Shown here in pieces: positions 43,779 to 52,895 of a stretch of DNA of 57,618 bases. Positions within the stretch are counted from its first letter, which is position 1; each line of letters begins with the position of its first letter. Below the pieces are notes generated by a model that made no database searches, was not told the DNA's origin, and worked only from the letters and a program-made list of their open reading frames with translations. A program made the translations under genes and the position numbers. Location of the stretch: positions 1 to 57,618 of the forward strand of contig JBGVQN010000028.1 of assembly GCA_045127535.1 (NCBI GenBank). The letters are read 5' to 3'. Origin of the DNA: UBA2942 sp045127535 (lineage in GTDB: Bacteria; Bacillota; Clostridia; Lachnospirales; Lachnospiraceae).

Positions 43779-45122
43779 TTAAGCATCCTGACGGCTGCTC
43801 TTTTTTCCCTGACCCGCTCTTGCCATGGCGATCATGCCGGAAAGCTTTACCCTGCTTCCACGGTAAATGATCAATTCTCTGTAGATTCGGGCACTGAACC
43901 AGAACAGCAGCAGAATGATCACTGCCTGTATGAGCCAGGAAATACATATGATACCCAGATTAATATTGCCCAACAAATATTGCACCGGGGCGCAGAATGC
44001 GGATACAAAAGGACACAGACTGGTAAACATGGCAATTCCCTTTCCACCCATAGCAGATGTTATGGTTGCTACCATATATCCCCCCATACACAACACCGTT
44101 GGCAGTGACATAGCACTCTGGGTATCTTCAATGGTAGAGCAGCATGCCCCAAGCAGTCCTGCCAAAATGGCATAGGTGATGTATCCCAGTAAAATAGACA
44201 CCAGTACTACGATCAGTGTCATAGGACTAATATGGAAATCGCCTCCTGTCAGTCCCATTGACGCAAATATCTGGGTAAATGCAGACATATCCATAAACTG
44301 GCTGCAGATTCCATAAGAAATGGCAAAGCCTGCGATCATCATAAGGATCATACCCATGACATAGGTCATAGCTGCCAGGATTTTACCAAGGAGCAGTGCC
44401 ATAGGTTTTACACTGGTCATTAACAGTTCCACTAACTTGGAGGCCTTTTCCTCTACCACTGCACGGATGATATACGAAACCGTAAGCAGACTCAGCATCA
44501 TAACTACAATAGAATAACCAAGCTGCAGGAAATACTGTACTTCCCAGGAAGTATCATCTGCATTCAGATACTCAGACAGCAACAGCGTCTCTGTAGCATA
44601 GGTAGATGTGACGATCTTTAACTGTTCCGGTGTAGCTTCTAAAGTATCATATCTGGCCTGATCAAAAGCTTCTGTCAGAGCATTTTCCAGTGTATTCAGG
44701 ACATCACTTCCATCATACAGGCTGCCTTCCAGATAAGATACATCCAGATAGTAAGCGCCTTCTTCAGCATTCTTATAAATATGTATATAAAAATCTTCTG
44801 AAGACAGATTTTCTTTCCATTCCTCTTTGTCAAAGGACGCTTCTGCAAATTCTGTATGAGCAAAGGCCGGATAATCCTCCTGCAAAGCATCTGTATCCAG
44901 TGCATAGGAAGTATCATTCTGAATATATACAACAGAACCATCTAATGTTTCATCAATGGAAACCTCTCCGCCTCCAAGGAGTACCATCAAAGGTACCACC
45001 CCTATAGCCATTACCAGCATAATGACCATGGAAATCATATTGGCCTTACTTTTAAACAACTGCTGCAGGGAAAACCGATATACCTTACCCGTACCTGCAA
45101 AATCACTTTTATGCATTTTCAT
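43779..45122 (-). CDS. ABC-2 type exporter permease, subunit 1
   Basis: 447 residues with the same layout as its neighbour: an N-terminal helix (ISMVIMLVMAIGVVPLMVLL), an external domain of about 170 residues and a C-terminal cluster of six helices, including AVVEEKASKLVELLMTSVKP, the conserved cytoplasmic loop. I start at 45122, where AGGTG lies 6 bases upstream. It overlaps the end of the ATPase gene by 14 bases. Confidence 0.88.
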   Translation of the reverse strand: MKMHKSDFAGTGKVYRFSLQQLFKSKANMISMVIMLVMAIGVVPLMVLLGGGEVSIDETLDGSVVYIQNDTSYALDTDALQEDYPAFAHTEFAEASFDKEEWKENLSSEDFYIHIYKNAEEGAYYLDVSYLEGSLYDGSDVLNTLENALTEAFDQARYDTLEATPEQLKIVTSTYATETLLLSEYLNADDTSWEVQYFLQLGYSIVVMMLSLLTVSYIIRAVVEEKASKLVELLMTSVKPMALLLGKILAAMTYVMGMILMMIAGFAISYGICSQFMDMSAFTQIFASMGLTGGDFHISPMTLIVVLVSILLGYITYAILAGLLGACCSTIEDTQSAMSLPTVLCMGGYMVATITSAMGGKGIAMFTSLCPFVSAFCAPVQYLLGNINLGIICISWLIQAVIILLLFWFSARIYRELIIYRGSRVKLSGMIAMARAGQGKKSSRQDA

Positions 45123-46068
45123 GAGCTTCACCTACTTTTTCTACAAAGATTTCATGGAGAGAAGGCTCCCGCAGGTCAAAGGTAATGATGGTAATATGCT
45201 GTTCAATGAGCATGCCAAGGAGCTGATTGGCCTGTGCTTCATTTTCCACCTTTAACTGGTACTCATATTCTTTTTCTGTGAGCAGGGTCACACCTGCTTT
45301 TTCGATGTATGGGCGGATATCCTGCTCTACCTTCAAAGACAGGTTGACTCTGCCGTAGCTTTTCTTAATATCATTTAAATTCCCCTGAAGTACTGCTTTG
45401 GAGCGGTTTAAGATGGTAATGTCTGTACAGAATTCCTCTACTGTAGCCATCTGGTGGCTGGACATGATCAGGTACTTGCCCTTAGCAATTTCCTCACGGA
45501 TGATTTCCTTAAATAAATCTGTATTAACAGGATCCAGACCGGACATAGGCTCATCCAGAATAATCAGTTCCGGATCTGAAATCAGAGCAGTCATAAACTG
45601 AATCTTCTGCTGATTGCCTTTGGAAAGCTGGTCTGCCAGCTTTGGTTTTGCCTTTTTGCCCTTTTTCTTCTTATCCTTCCCTGCAAACTCTTCCGGATAG
45701 AGATACTCCATCATCTCCAGACGCTCTGCCCAGTAGCGGATGCGCTTCTTGGCCTCTGCCTTGGATACACCCTTTAAACCTGCAAAATAAATCAGCTGGT
45801 CCATGAGGGTATATTTTGGATACAGACCTCTCTCCTCTGCCAGGTATCCTACGTTGCAGGTCTCTGTGCTCAATGGCTTTCCATTCCAAAGTACCTCACC
45901 GGTGTCCTTTGCCAGAATGCCAAGCATCATACGGATGGTAGTGGTCTTTCCAGCACCGTTGGTACCAAGCAGCGCATATACCCCAGGTTTTTCCATAGAA
46001 AAACTGATGTGGTCTACTACAGTCTTATCTCCATATTTTTTGGACAAATTTGAAACAACTAAACTCAT
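45109..46068 (-). CDS. ABC exporter ATP-binding protein
   Basis: 319 residues. Walker A LLGTNGAGKTTTIRMM, a divergent signature LSKGNQQKIQF, Walker B LIILDEPMSGLDP, switch SSHQMATVEE. It resembles NatA and other ABC-2 exporter ATPases, with a C-terminal extension. I start at 46068 since GAGGG lies just upstream; an in-frame start at 46101 is less likely. Its promoter (46147-46175) contains an inverted repeat suited to PadR control. Confidence 0.93.
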   Translation of the reverse strand: MSLVVSNLSKKYGDKTVVDHISFSMEKPGVYALLGTNGAGKTTTIRMMLGILAKDTGEVLWNGKPLSTETCNVGYLAEERGLYPKYTLMDQLIYFAGLKGVSKAEAKKRIRYWAERLEMMEYLYPEEFAGKDKKKKGKKAKPKLADQLSKGNQQKIQFMTALISDPELIILDEPMSGLDPVNTDLFKEIIREEIAKGKYLIMSSHQMATVEEFCTDITILNRSKAVLQGNLNDIKKSYGRVNLSLKVEQDIRPYIEKAGVTLLTEKEYEYQLKVENEAQANQLLGMLIEQHITIITFDLREPSLHEIFVEKVGEAHENA

Positions 46069-46146
46069 CTTACCCTCATTTCCGCAGCGTTCCTGCTGCA
46101 CCAGTCCTTAATTAGGATATTTTGTATTTACTAAAATGTCTTATTT

Positions 46147-46175
46147 ATTGTACTAAACTTTCGTACAGAAAACAA
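46147..46175 (-). promoter_or_regulatory. ABC operon promoter with TGTAC-N9-GTACA operator
   Basis: On the minus strand -35 TTGTTT (46170-46175), 17-bp spacer, -10 TACAAT (46147-46152). The inverted repeat TGTAC-N9-GTACA (46149-46167) occupies the spacer and overlaps the -10. PadR regulators often bind such sites, and a PadR gene is directly upstream, so repression of the exporter by PadR is the natural reading (inference). Confidence 0.6.
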
Positions 46176-46338
46176 TTACTTCTTTCTTACGGCTGCGCCA
46201 GGGACTACATTGCGTATTTTATACCCTGATGCCCCTTACCAGCTGTCAGCCTTTTCAGACGCTTTGTTCAGAGCTTTGGTCTCCGTCTGGTGGCTCCAGA
46301 CAAAATATTGCATCATCTTTTATACTGCCATACTGCAA

Positions 46339-46650
46339 TTACACATCCTCTGCACTGGCAAGCATCCTTTTCAGCCGATGGATCTCCATATGGAGCGCCT
46401 CAGCTCCGGCTTCTGTCAGGGCATATAAGCGTTTGCGCTCTATGCCTGTGTCGTTAGACAGCATTTCCTGGATCCAACCCTTTTTCATCATATTGCTGGT
46501 TGCACCATACATGGTACCAGACCCAATCGTGACTTCTCCACCGGACAGCTTTTTGGTCATCTGCATAATACCATATCCATGATTGGCGCCTTTGGACAGG
46601 CAGAGCAGAATGTAAAAATAGCTTTCAGACATGGGCTCACTTTTTTTCAC
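46339..46650 (-). CDS. PadR-family transcriptional regulator
   Basis: 103 residues starting at a GTG (46650; GAGGTG upstream). Winged-helix PadR fold: YFYILLCLSKGANHGYGIMQ, then GTMYGATSNMMKKGWIQEM (recognition region), then ERKRLYALTEAGAEAL. It represses exporter genes in most known cases. The frame stays open to 46704, but no binding site supports that start. It sits directly upstream of the exporter operon, separated by the operator-bearing promoter at 46147-46175. Confidence 0.88.
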   Translation of the reverse strand: MKKSEPMSESYFYILLCLSKGANHGYGIMQMTKKLSGGEVTIGSGTMYGATSNMMKKGWIQEMLSNDTGIERKRLYALTEAGAEALHMEIHRLKRMLASAEDV

Positions 46651-46722
46651 ATGTATCACCTCACAAATCAGTATAGCTATATCAACTTGTAATTCTGTCG
46701 ACAAATCCTGGTATCCACTGGC

Positions 46723-46978
46723 GATGGTATCATTTGATGATGGTATCGCTTGACGATGGTATCGCTTGACGATGGTATCGTTTGACGATGATATCGTTTG
46801 ACGATGATATCGTTTGATGATGGTATTTTGACGATGATATCACTTGACGTTTGTATCGCTTGACGATTACATCGTTTGACCTTTGTATTATTTGACATTT
46901 GTATCGCTTATGGATTATATCGGCGGTCGACTATGTCGTCTGACGATATGTATCATATCACGATATATGTCGGCTGTC
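46723..46978. repeat. 16-bp tandem repeat array, about 16 units
   Basis: Units resembling GATGGTATCGCTTGAC repeat head to tail. Units 1-6 (46723-46818) are nearly identical, unit 7 is 14 bp, and units 8-16 drift, ending near 46978 with forms such as GACTATGTCGTCTGAC and a 17-bp unit. Most carry a GNTATC core. It lies 73 bases upstream of the padR start and is not a protein-coding or CRISPR array. The remaining gap (46979-47294) contains only a -10-like TATAAT (47154-47159) before the Fic gene. Confidence 0.85.
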
Positions 46979-47294
46979 AACATAATTTATTATGCAACCT
47001 GAAACTGTGCCCTGGTGTCTATCCTTCTTTACAAAGCCAGACCTGCACTGCATGATTTTACATACAGTATTCTGTTTACAATTTCGGAGCAGTGCCGCGT
47101 ATATTTACTGCCAAAAACAAATATATTACAATGCTTTTTCCAGTTTTTTATAGTATAATAAAGGATAAGTTATGATACTGATATTCGCAGCAAAGCATGA
47201 TCTGCAGCGCCCTGTACTGACACCTGATCAGGAGGACTGCAGCTTATTTAAACATCCTGCCCAGAACAATATTATTTCAACAGGGGGGTTCATT

Positions 47295-47903
47295 ATGATA
47301 TTGGACAACAAATTGGGGATCACCAATTCTGCACAGTTGGCTCAAGCCGAAGAAAAGCTCACCAAAGTCAAGGCCTTACAACTGTTTGAAACAGGTTTAT
47401 TGGATACATTTGAAGTGGGGACCTTCCGGGGACTTGCACAAATCCACAAATATCTCTTTGAGGAACTCTACGATTTTGCCGGTAAAGTGCGAACCGTCAA
47501 TATTGCCAAAGGCAATTTCCGATTTGCCCCTGTTATGTATCTGGATGCAGCTTTACAAAGCATCTCGCACATGCCCCAATCCACTTTCGAACAAATTATA
47601 GAAAAGTACGTGGAAATGAATGTGGCACACCCGTTCCGTGAAGGCAATGGACGAAGTACCAGGATCTGGCTGGATTGTATTTTAAAGAAAGAGCTTGGAC
47701 AGGTGATCGACTGGAGTCGTGTAGATAAGGAAGATTATCTGCTGGCCATGGAGCGCAGCCCTATCAAAGATCTGGAGATCAAGGTGCTTTTGCAGCGGGC
47801 TTTAACAGACCAGATCGATGACCGTGAAATGTATATGAAAGGAATCGATGCCAGCTATCATTATGAGGGATACAATGTCTTCAAGACGGATGAGCTGCGT
47901 TAA
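47295..47903 (+). CDS. Fic protein (stand-alone AMPylase-type domain)
   Basis: 202 residues. Fic core with catalytic HPFREGNGRSTRIW (~117-130). No N-terminal HTH and no clear internal inhibitory motif, so an antitoxin partner might be expected, but none is seen next to it. I start at 47295, after AGGGGGG; the frame extends upstream to 47172 without support. It is the second Fic gene in the window, the other being at 23964-24854. Confidence 0.9.
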   Translation: MILDNKLGITNSAQLAQAEEKLTKVKALQLFETGLLDTFEVGTFRGLAQIHKYLFEELYDFAGKVRTVNIAKGNFRFAPVMYLDAALQSISHMPQSTFEQIIEKYVEMNVAHPFREGNGRSTRIWLDCILKKELGQVIDWSRVDKEDYLLAMERSPIKDLEIKVLLQRALTDQIDDREMYMKGIDASYHYEGYNVFKTDELR

Positions 47904-47937
47904 TATTTAACCATCAACCCACACCAGCCGGTGTGGG

Positions 47938-48831
47938 TCATTGATTTTGCTGCCGATATACCGAAGGCACCATGCCCTTCATCTCCCGAAAGGTCTTGGT
48001 AAAATAACTCACATCCTGAAATCCACACTGCAGTCCAATATCAGAAATATGCTCCTGGGTAGTGGTCAGCAGCAGACAGGCACGCTGGATCCGGTACTGG
48101 CGCACATACTGGATCGGTGTGATCCCAATGGTGGACTTAAAGCACCGCAGACACTCGCTTTCACTGATGGCAGCCTGTTTGCCGATCTGTGCCATGGTCA
48201 TTTCCTCTGCAAAGTGGTCATGGATAAACTGCAGCATCTGCTTCATCCGCTCTCCATCCCGACGAGCCTTGCTGCCGGTTTTGGGCCGGATGGCAGGAAT
48301 ATGGCTCTGCAGCAAATACACAAATTGGGACAGGGCGCTGCGCACCCGAAATTCATATCCATCCGCTTCACAAACACAGCTTTGCCATGCTTGTTCAATG
48401 GCCTCTAAAGCCTCTGCCTGCCAGGATACCGTTGGCGTAAAGATCATGCTCTCCAAACCGCCATGCTCTGTCAGAGGCTGCACATATTTTTGATAAAATA
48501 CACTGTCCATACTGCCTCCCACCAGCCTTGGGTGAAATACCAGAGAGTGAAATTTTGAGCAGGAACCCTCCAGATCCCAGCAACCATGCAAAATTCCTGA
48601 ATTGACAAAAAATCCCTCCCCTGCATGAATGGTATACTTTTCATTTCCGGCAGCGATCACTGCCTTTCCTTCTATAATAATGGCAGCCTCCAGCTCATCA
48701 TGCCAGTGCCATGGCACTTCCCCTCTGCCCAGATCGTCATAATAGCATGCAATGGGGAAGGCTGCAGTCCCATGATCTACCAGCTCCCGCCCCTGGCTGT
48801 CAACTGTTGTGTTGCATGGTGAAAGCGACAT
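47938..48831 (-). CDS. AraC-family transcriptional regulator
   Basis: 297 residues. An N-terminal cupin sensor (VPWHWHDELEAAIIIEGKAV, HAGEGFFVNSGILHG) is followed by two C-terminal HTH motifs (MTMAQIGKQAAISESECLRC and HISDIGLQCGFQDVSYFTKT). I start at 48831 (AAAGGAG 6 bases upstream). It is divergent from the MFS gene and probably activates it; that promoter has a good -10 but a poor -35. Confidence 0.93.
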   Translation of the reverse strand: MSLSPCNTTVDSQGRELVDHGTAAFPIACYYDDLGRGEVPWHWHDELEAAIIIEGKAVIAAGNEKYTIHAGEGFFVNSGILHGCWDLEGSCSKFHSLVFHPRLVGGSMDSVFYQKYVQPLTEHGGLESMIFTPTVSWQAEALEAIEQAWQSCVCEADGYEFRVRSALSQFVYLLQSHIPAIRPKTGSKARRDGERMKQMLQFIHDHFAEEMTMAQIGKQAAISESECLRCFKSTIGITPIQYVRQYRIQRACLLLTTTQEHISDIGLQCGFQDVSYFTKTFREMKGMVPSVYRQQNQ

Positions 48832-48911
48832 AGTTTCTCCTTTCTGTGCATCTGGCGGTTTTGCTATAAAAAAGTGACGTTTTCTTTCTAACACCGCTCT
48901 AACTTTGCTGA

Positions 48912-48917
48912 TATAAT
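48912..48917 (+). promoter_or_regulatory. -10 box of the MFS gene promoter
   Basis: Perfect TATAAT, 29 bases before the start codon. At 17 bp upstream the -35 position reads TAACAC, a poor match, which fits a promoter that needs an activator such as the divergent AraC-type protein. Confidence 0.55.
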
Positions 48918-48945
48918 CATAGCAAACACACAGGAGGATATCAAC

Positions 48946-50109
48946 ATGATTCATTTGCTTCTGGCAATTATTTATATTTCCTTTATCAGTCTTGGGCTTC
49001 CGGATGCGCTCATTGGGTCTGCATGGCCTACCATGTACAGTGAATTCGGTGTCCCTGTTTCCTATGCAGGCATCATTTCCATGATCATTGCTGCAGGCAC
49101 CATCGTCTCCAGCCTCATGAGCGACCGCCTGACCCTGAAGCTGGGTACCGGCAAGGTCACTGCACTCAGTGTCGCCATGACTGCTGCTGCACTTCTTGGC
49201 TTCTCCATCAGTGATTCGTTCTGGCAGCTGTGCCTGTGGGCAATTCCCTACGGCTTAGGCGCAGGCAGCGTAGATGCCAGCCTGAACAATTATGTAGCGC
49301 TGCACTATTCCAGCCGTCATATGAGCTGGCTCCACTGTATGTGGGGTATCGGCGCTGCAACAGGCCCTTATATTATGGGGTACGTGCTTTCCGATGGACA
49401 GCACTGGACCATGGGGTACCGCAGCATTGGTATTTTGCAGATCCTGCTGACAGCCATACTGTTTTGCAGTCTGAGACTTTGGAAAGGCAGGCAAGGCACT
49501 GCTCAGGATGAGACCTCAGCAGACGCAAAGCCCCTGTCCCTGAAGCAGATCCTGCAGATCCCTGGGGCAAAAGAGGTGATGATTACATTTTTCTGCTACT
49601 GTGCCTTAGAACAGACTGCAGGGCTTTGGGCCAGCTCCTATCTGGCACTGTATAAGGGGGTTCCCAGTGAAACAGCAGCATTTTTTGGAAGCATGTTTTA
49701 CATCGGTATTACAGTGGGACGTGCCCTCAATGGATTTTTGACTATGAAATTTACTGATACCCAGCTCATCCGCATGGGACAGGTGATCCTTGCCATAGGC
49801 ATTGCTGCAATGCTGCTGCCTATGGGGGAAACCGTATCCCTGGCAGGTCTCATCCTCATCGGTCTTGGCTGTGCCCCCATTTACCCCTGCGTCATTCACG
49901 CCACCCCTGCACATTTTGGTGCAGAGAGATCTCAGGCACTGATCGGTGTCCAGATGGCAAGCGCCTATGTAGGTACCTGCCTCATGCCGCCCATCTTTGG
50001 TCTCATTGCAAACCATATCACAGTGGCGCTGCTGCCGGTGTATCTGTTAGTGATCCTTGTGCTTATGGCTATGATGCATGAGCAGCTTGTGCGCAAATGT
50101 AAGGCTTAA
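48946..50109 (+). CDS. MFS transporter
   Basis: 387 residues, about 12 membrane helices. The SLGLPDALIGSAWPTMYSEF start, the loop SDRLTLKLGTGKVTALS and the mid-protein FYIGITVGRALNGFL mark a major facilitator protein, resembling fucose/sugar-like or multidrug members. AGGAGG is 8 bases upstream. Divergent from the AraC gene, and terminated at 50123-50166. Substrate unknown. Confidence 0.9.
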   Translation: MIHLLLAIIYISFISLGLPDALIGSAWPTMYSEFGVPVSYAGIISMIIAAGTIVSSLMSDRLTLKLGTGKVTALSVAMTAAALLGFSISDSFWQLCLWAIPYGLGAGSVDASLNNYVALHYSSRHMSWLHCMWGIGAATGPYIMGYVLSDGQHWTMGYRSIGILQILLTAILFCSLRLWKGRQGTAQDETSADAKPLSLKQILQIPGAKEVMITFFCYCALEQTAGLWASSYLALYKGVPSETAAFFGSMFYIGITVGRALNGFLTMKFTDTQLIRMGQVILAIGIAAMLLPMGETVSLAGLILIGLGCAPIYPCVIHATPAHFGAERSQALIGVQMASAYVGTCLMPPIFGLIANHITVALLPVYLLVILVLMAMMHEQLVRKCKA

Positions 50110-50122
50110 CCGCCTCTATGAT

Positions 50123-50166
50123 AAAGAGCAGGCTCTTAGGGTTCTCCTAAAAGTCTGCTCTTTTCA
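50123..50166 (+). terminator. Terminator of the MFS gene
   Basis: AAAGAGCAG (50123-50131) pairs with CTGCTCTTT (50155-50163), followed by TT and then CACTT. A shorter inner stem is possible. Confidence 0.75.
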
Positions 50167-50184
50167 CTTGATCATCATCTGACA

Positions 50185-50261
50185 GGCAATTGCCCGACTT
50201 TATTCAATATCAGCTTTTGAAAGTAGCTGTAAGAACATATTTTCTGACAGCTACTTTCAAA
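50185..50261 (+). repeat. Interspersed hairpin repeat, copy 2
   Basis: GGCAATTGCC, then TATTCAATA, then a hairpin with arms GAAAGTAGCTGTAAGAA and TTCTGACAGCTACTTTC. Same parts and order as the copy at 7184-7258 (other strand). It lies between the MFS terminator and the alarmone synthetase gene. Confidence 0.65.
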
Positions 50262-50299
50262 AGTGACCAGTCATGTCCTCAGGCTGATCAATTTACATT

Positions 50300-50968
50300 C
50301 TATTCTTCTTTAAAGATGCGCCTGCGTATCTGCAGCATCTGCTCATCCGTCTCACTAATTTTATCCGCGCAGATCTTCAGCTCCTGCATAATAGATTCGC
50401 TGTCCTCCACTTCTTTTTTGTATTTCAGCTCATGCTCTAAGGAGGACCAGAAATCCATGGCAATGGTACGGATCTGCACCTCTACACGCATTTTTCTGGT
50501 ACAGTCAGAGAAAAACACCGGTATCTCCACGATCATATGATAGCTGCGATATCCGTTGGGCTTGGGATTCTGGATGTAATCTTTGACTTCCAGCACCTGG
50601 ATGTCGTCCTGCCTGGACAGCAGGCTGGCAAGCATGTAAATATCGTCAATAAAAGAACAGATGACCCTTACGCCTGCAATGTCATTGAGTTCTTCTAAAG
50701 ACTCATAAGTGACCGGCAGTCCCTTTCGATGCAGTTTTTCCAGTATGCTCAAAGGCTTTTTCACTCTGGATGTAATATATTCGATAGGATTTCTCTGATT
50801 TCTCACAGAAAACTCAGTATTCAACACTTCAAATTTGGTGGTGACCTCTTTGATGGCGCACTGGTAATACATCATCAGCTCTTCAAATTTATCCTTAAAC
50901 CCCCAGAATTCCTCAATGTTCTCTACCTGCTTCTGGGCATGGGTAAATATTTTCTTATTGTTGTTCAT
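50300..50968 (-). CDS. Small alarmone synthetase ((p)ppGpp synthetase, RelQ/YjbM type)
   Basis: 222 residues containing the RelA/SpoT synthetase fold without an HD hydrolase or regulatory domain. Motifs: YITSRVKKPLSILEK, the LNDIAGVRVICSF G-loop region, KPNGYRSYHM, and VEVQIRTIAMDFWSSLEHEL. It makes (p)ppGpp from ATP and GDP/GTP. It starts 33 bases downstream of the HAD gene and is most likely in an operon with it. GGAGG lies upstream at a slightly long distance. Confidence 0.95.
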   Translation of the reverse strand: MNNNKKIFTHAQKQVENIEEFWGFKDKFEELMMYYQCAIKEVTTKFEVLNTEFSVRNQRNPIEYITSRVKKPLSILEKLHRKGLPVTYESLEELNDIAGVRVICSFIDDIYMLASLLSRQDDIQVLEVKDYIQNPKPNGYRSYHMIVEIPVFFSDCTRKMRVEVQIRTIAMDFWSSLEHELKYKKEVEDSESIMQELKICADKISETDEQMLQIRRRIFKEE

Positions 50969-51001
50969 TTGTTTTTTATTCCTTTCCTCCGCAGCAGCCT
51001 T

Positions 51002-51664
51002 TTAAACACCTTTTATAAAGTCCAGGACTTCCTCTGCACTGTCTGCAATGCCTGCAGGAGATAAGGTTTCCAGCACTGCCCGCTCACGAAATCCCCAGCT
51101 TACCAGCAGGCAGTCTAAGCCGCTGTTTTCTGCTGTGGCTCTGTCTACCTCAGAATCTCCCACATACAGGGTTTCTTCTTTCGTACTGTGCAGCTGCTCC
51201 ATGACCCGGTTCACCATATCCGGGGCAGGCTTTTTGCGGATGCCCAGGGCTTCCTGCTCCCCGATCACTGCATCTGTCAGCCCTGCAAAATACTGCACCT
51301 CCAGCTCGCACACTGCCTCATGGGCTTTGTTGGATACGATGGCCAACCGGTATCCATCCTCCCCCAGCTTTTGTAACAGGCTGATGACTCCTGGATAAGG
51401 TGCGGTCTTGTCTGCACAGTGTATGGTGTAATGCTCCTTAAAGCAGGCCAGCACCTGTTCTGTCACAGAGGCTTCTGTCCCCTCCGGTACCGCCCGCTCA
51501 ATGAGCTTTGCAATGCCATTGCCCACAAATCGGCGCACCTCCTCTATGGTACGCACCGGCATGTGAAACTGCTCTAATGCATAATTGGTGCTGTCTGTCA
51601 GATCCTCTAATGTATTTAAAAGTGTTCCATCCAGGTCAAATAAAATGGTCTTATAATGTTTCAT
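51002..51664 (-). CDS. HAD-family phosphatase (phosphoglycolate phosphatase-like)
   Basis: 220 residues. HAD motif I DLDGTLLNT, motif II IVSNKA, motif III lysine at KKPAPD, motif IV YVGDSEVD; a helical cap in between. Gph/PpaX-like enzymes hydrolyse phosphoglycolate or pyrophosphate. AAGGAA precedes the ATG. Two near-identical 45-bp promoter-like units lie upstream. Confidence 0.9.
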   Translation of the reverse strand: MKHYKTILFDLDGTLLNTLEDLTDSTNYALEQFHMPVRTIEEVRRFVGNGIAKLIERAVPEGTEASVTEQVLACFKEHYTIHCADKTAPYPGVISLLQKLGEDGYRLAIVSNKAHEAVCELEVQYFAGLTDAVIGEQEALGIRKKPAPDMVNRVMEQLHSTKEETLYVGDSEVDRATAENSGLDCLLVSWGFRERAVLETLSPAGIADSAEEVLDFIKGV

Positions 51665-51691
51665 ATCGGTATTCCTTCTTCAATGTATTTC

Positions 51692-51815
51692 TGAGTGAGC
51701 AAGCGCTTTCTGGCTCTCCTGCGTCCATTATATCATGAATTTCATTCATGATCACATTCGCCGTTCGCCATGAGTGAGCAAGCTCCCTCTGGCTCTCTTG
51801 CGCTCATTATATCAT
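51692..51815 (-). repeat. Duplicated 45-bp promoter-proximal unit
   Basis: 51692-51736 and 51771-51815 are direct repeats, 79 bp apart, each beginning TGAGTGAGCAAGC and ending CATTATATCAT. On the minus strand each gives a -10-like TATAAT (in ATGATATAATG), followed by a shared untranslated region. The inner unit contains the palindromic AAGCGCTT, absent from the other. Together they form tandem promoter candidates for the HAD gene. Confidence 0.75.
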
Positions 51816-51951
51816 ATCTGGCTTTATTATAAAATCCGTAGCAGGCATTAGAATATTAAATTTCTGTTTCTTTTTTGGAAATGTTTCTGTTTGTAAAAGT
51901 TCTTTGCAGCATATACAAAGTATACCTTCTATCCAGTATTTTATGGTACTG

Positions 51952-52767
51952 TCACTGACTTTCCTGCAGCCAGTCTAAGATCCCCTGTGCCACCACACCA
52001 GCCACTCCCTGCTGATATTCCTCTGTGATCAGCCTGCCTGCTTCCTCCGGGTTGGACAGGAAGCCGCATTCTACGATGACGGTGGGCACTGCAGTGTGGA
52101 TCAGCAGATAATAGTCCTTATTGGCCTTGACCTGTCTGCGGTTTTCATCTCCGATCAGATCTGTAAACCTGCTTTGGATACAGGAAGCCAACTGCTCTCC
52201 TGCCACACTGCCTGTATAATAAAATACCTGAGGTCCCCGGACAGACTGGTCTGTATAACTGTTCTGGTGGATGCTGACCACTGCATCCGGTTTTGCTGTT
52301 TCGATGGTTGCGATCCGATTCTTCATATCAGACATTTTTTTATTGCCGGCAGTTTCCTCATACAAAGGAGCGTCGTCTGCACGGGTCAGTGTGACCTTTA
52401 CCCCCTCTTTCTGCAGCAGCTCCCGCACATATCCTACAATGGCCAGGTTAATATCCTTTTCCAGAGCCCCATTGATGCCTACCTTGCCGGAATCCGTGGC
52501 GCCATGACCTGCATCCAGTACCACATGATACCCTGTCTGGACTGCAGCAGTATCTTCCTGCACCAGTCCATCTCCATCCGGGCTGCTCTCTCCTGTATTC
52601 ACCGTCGCCTGTACATCCACCTGCCCGGAGGTATCCTGCCCACTGCTTCTCCAGCTTTCCCACAACGTAAAACTGACTGCACACAAAAAGAGCAGCAGCA
52701 GTGACATCACTGTCTGCAGCCCTTTTCCTTTTGGCAGTTCTATATGTAATTTTTTTCCATCCCACAT
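51952..52767 (-). CDS. N-acetylmuramoyl-L-alanine amidase (Amidase_3, CwlD-like)
   Basis: 271 residues: a cytoplasmic basic start, one membrane helix (LQTVMSLLLLFLCAVSFTLW), a ~50-residue linker, and an Amidase_3 domain with DAGHGATDSG (His), GALEKDINL (Glu), SIHQNSY (His) and IVECGFLSN (Glu) zinc/catalytic ligands. It cleaves stem peptides from muramic acid in the cell wall; CwlD-type enzymes act in spore cortex. The start at 52767 is preferred over the GTG at 52776. Confidence 0.92.
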   Translation of the reverse strand: MWDGKKLHIELPKGKGLQTVMSLLLLFLCAVSFTLWESWRSSGQDTSGQVDVQATVNTGESSPDGDGLVQEDTAAVQTGYHVVLDAGHGATDSGKVGINGALEKDINLAIVGYVRELLQKEGVKVTLTRADDAPLYEETAGNKKMSDMKNRIATIETAKPDAVVSIHQNSYTDQSVRGPQVFYYTGSVAGEQLASCIQSRFTDLIGDENRRQVKANKDYYLLIHTAVPTVIVECGFLSNPEEAGRLITEEYQQGVAGVVAQGILDWLQESQ

Positions 52768-52895
52768 ACCATACACATCCTGTCAGTCTTTCAGTGTATT
52801 GTATGCAGGAGTATTTCATTCTATACATATGATTCCTGGCACACAGTCATGACCTGTACGATCCTGCAACAGGGCATAGTCTCTGGGATCATTGC

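Noticed and set aside
46723..46978. Tandem array considered as CRISPR
   Set aside because: Units are contiguous with no spacers and drift gradually; no cas gene is near.
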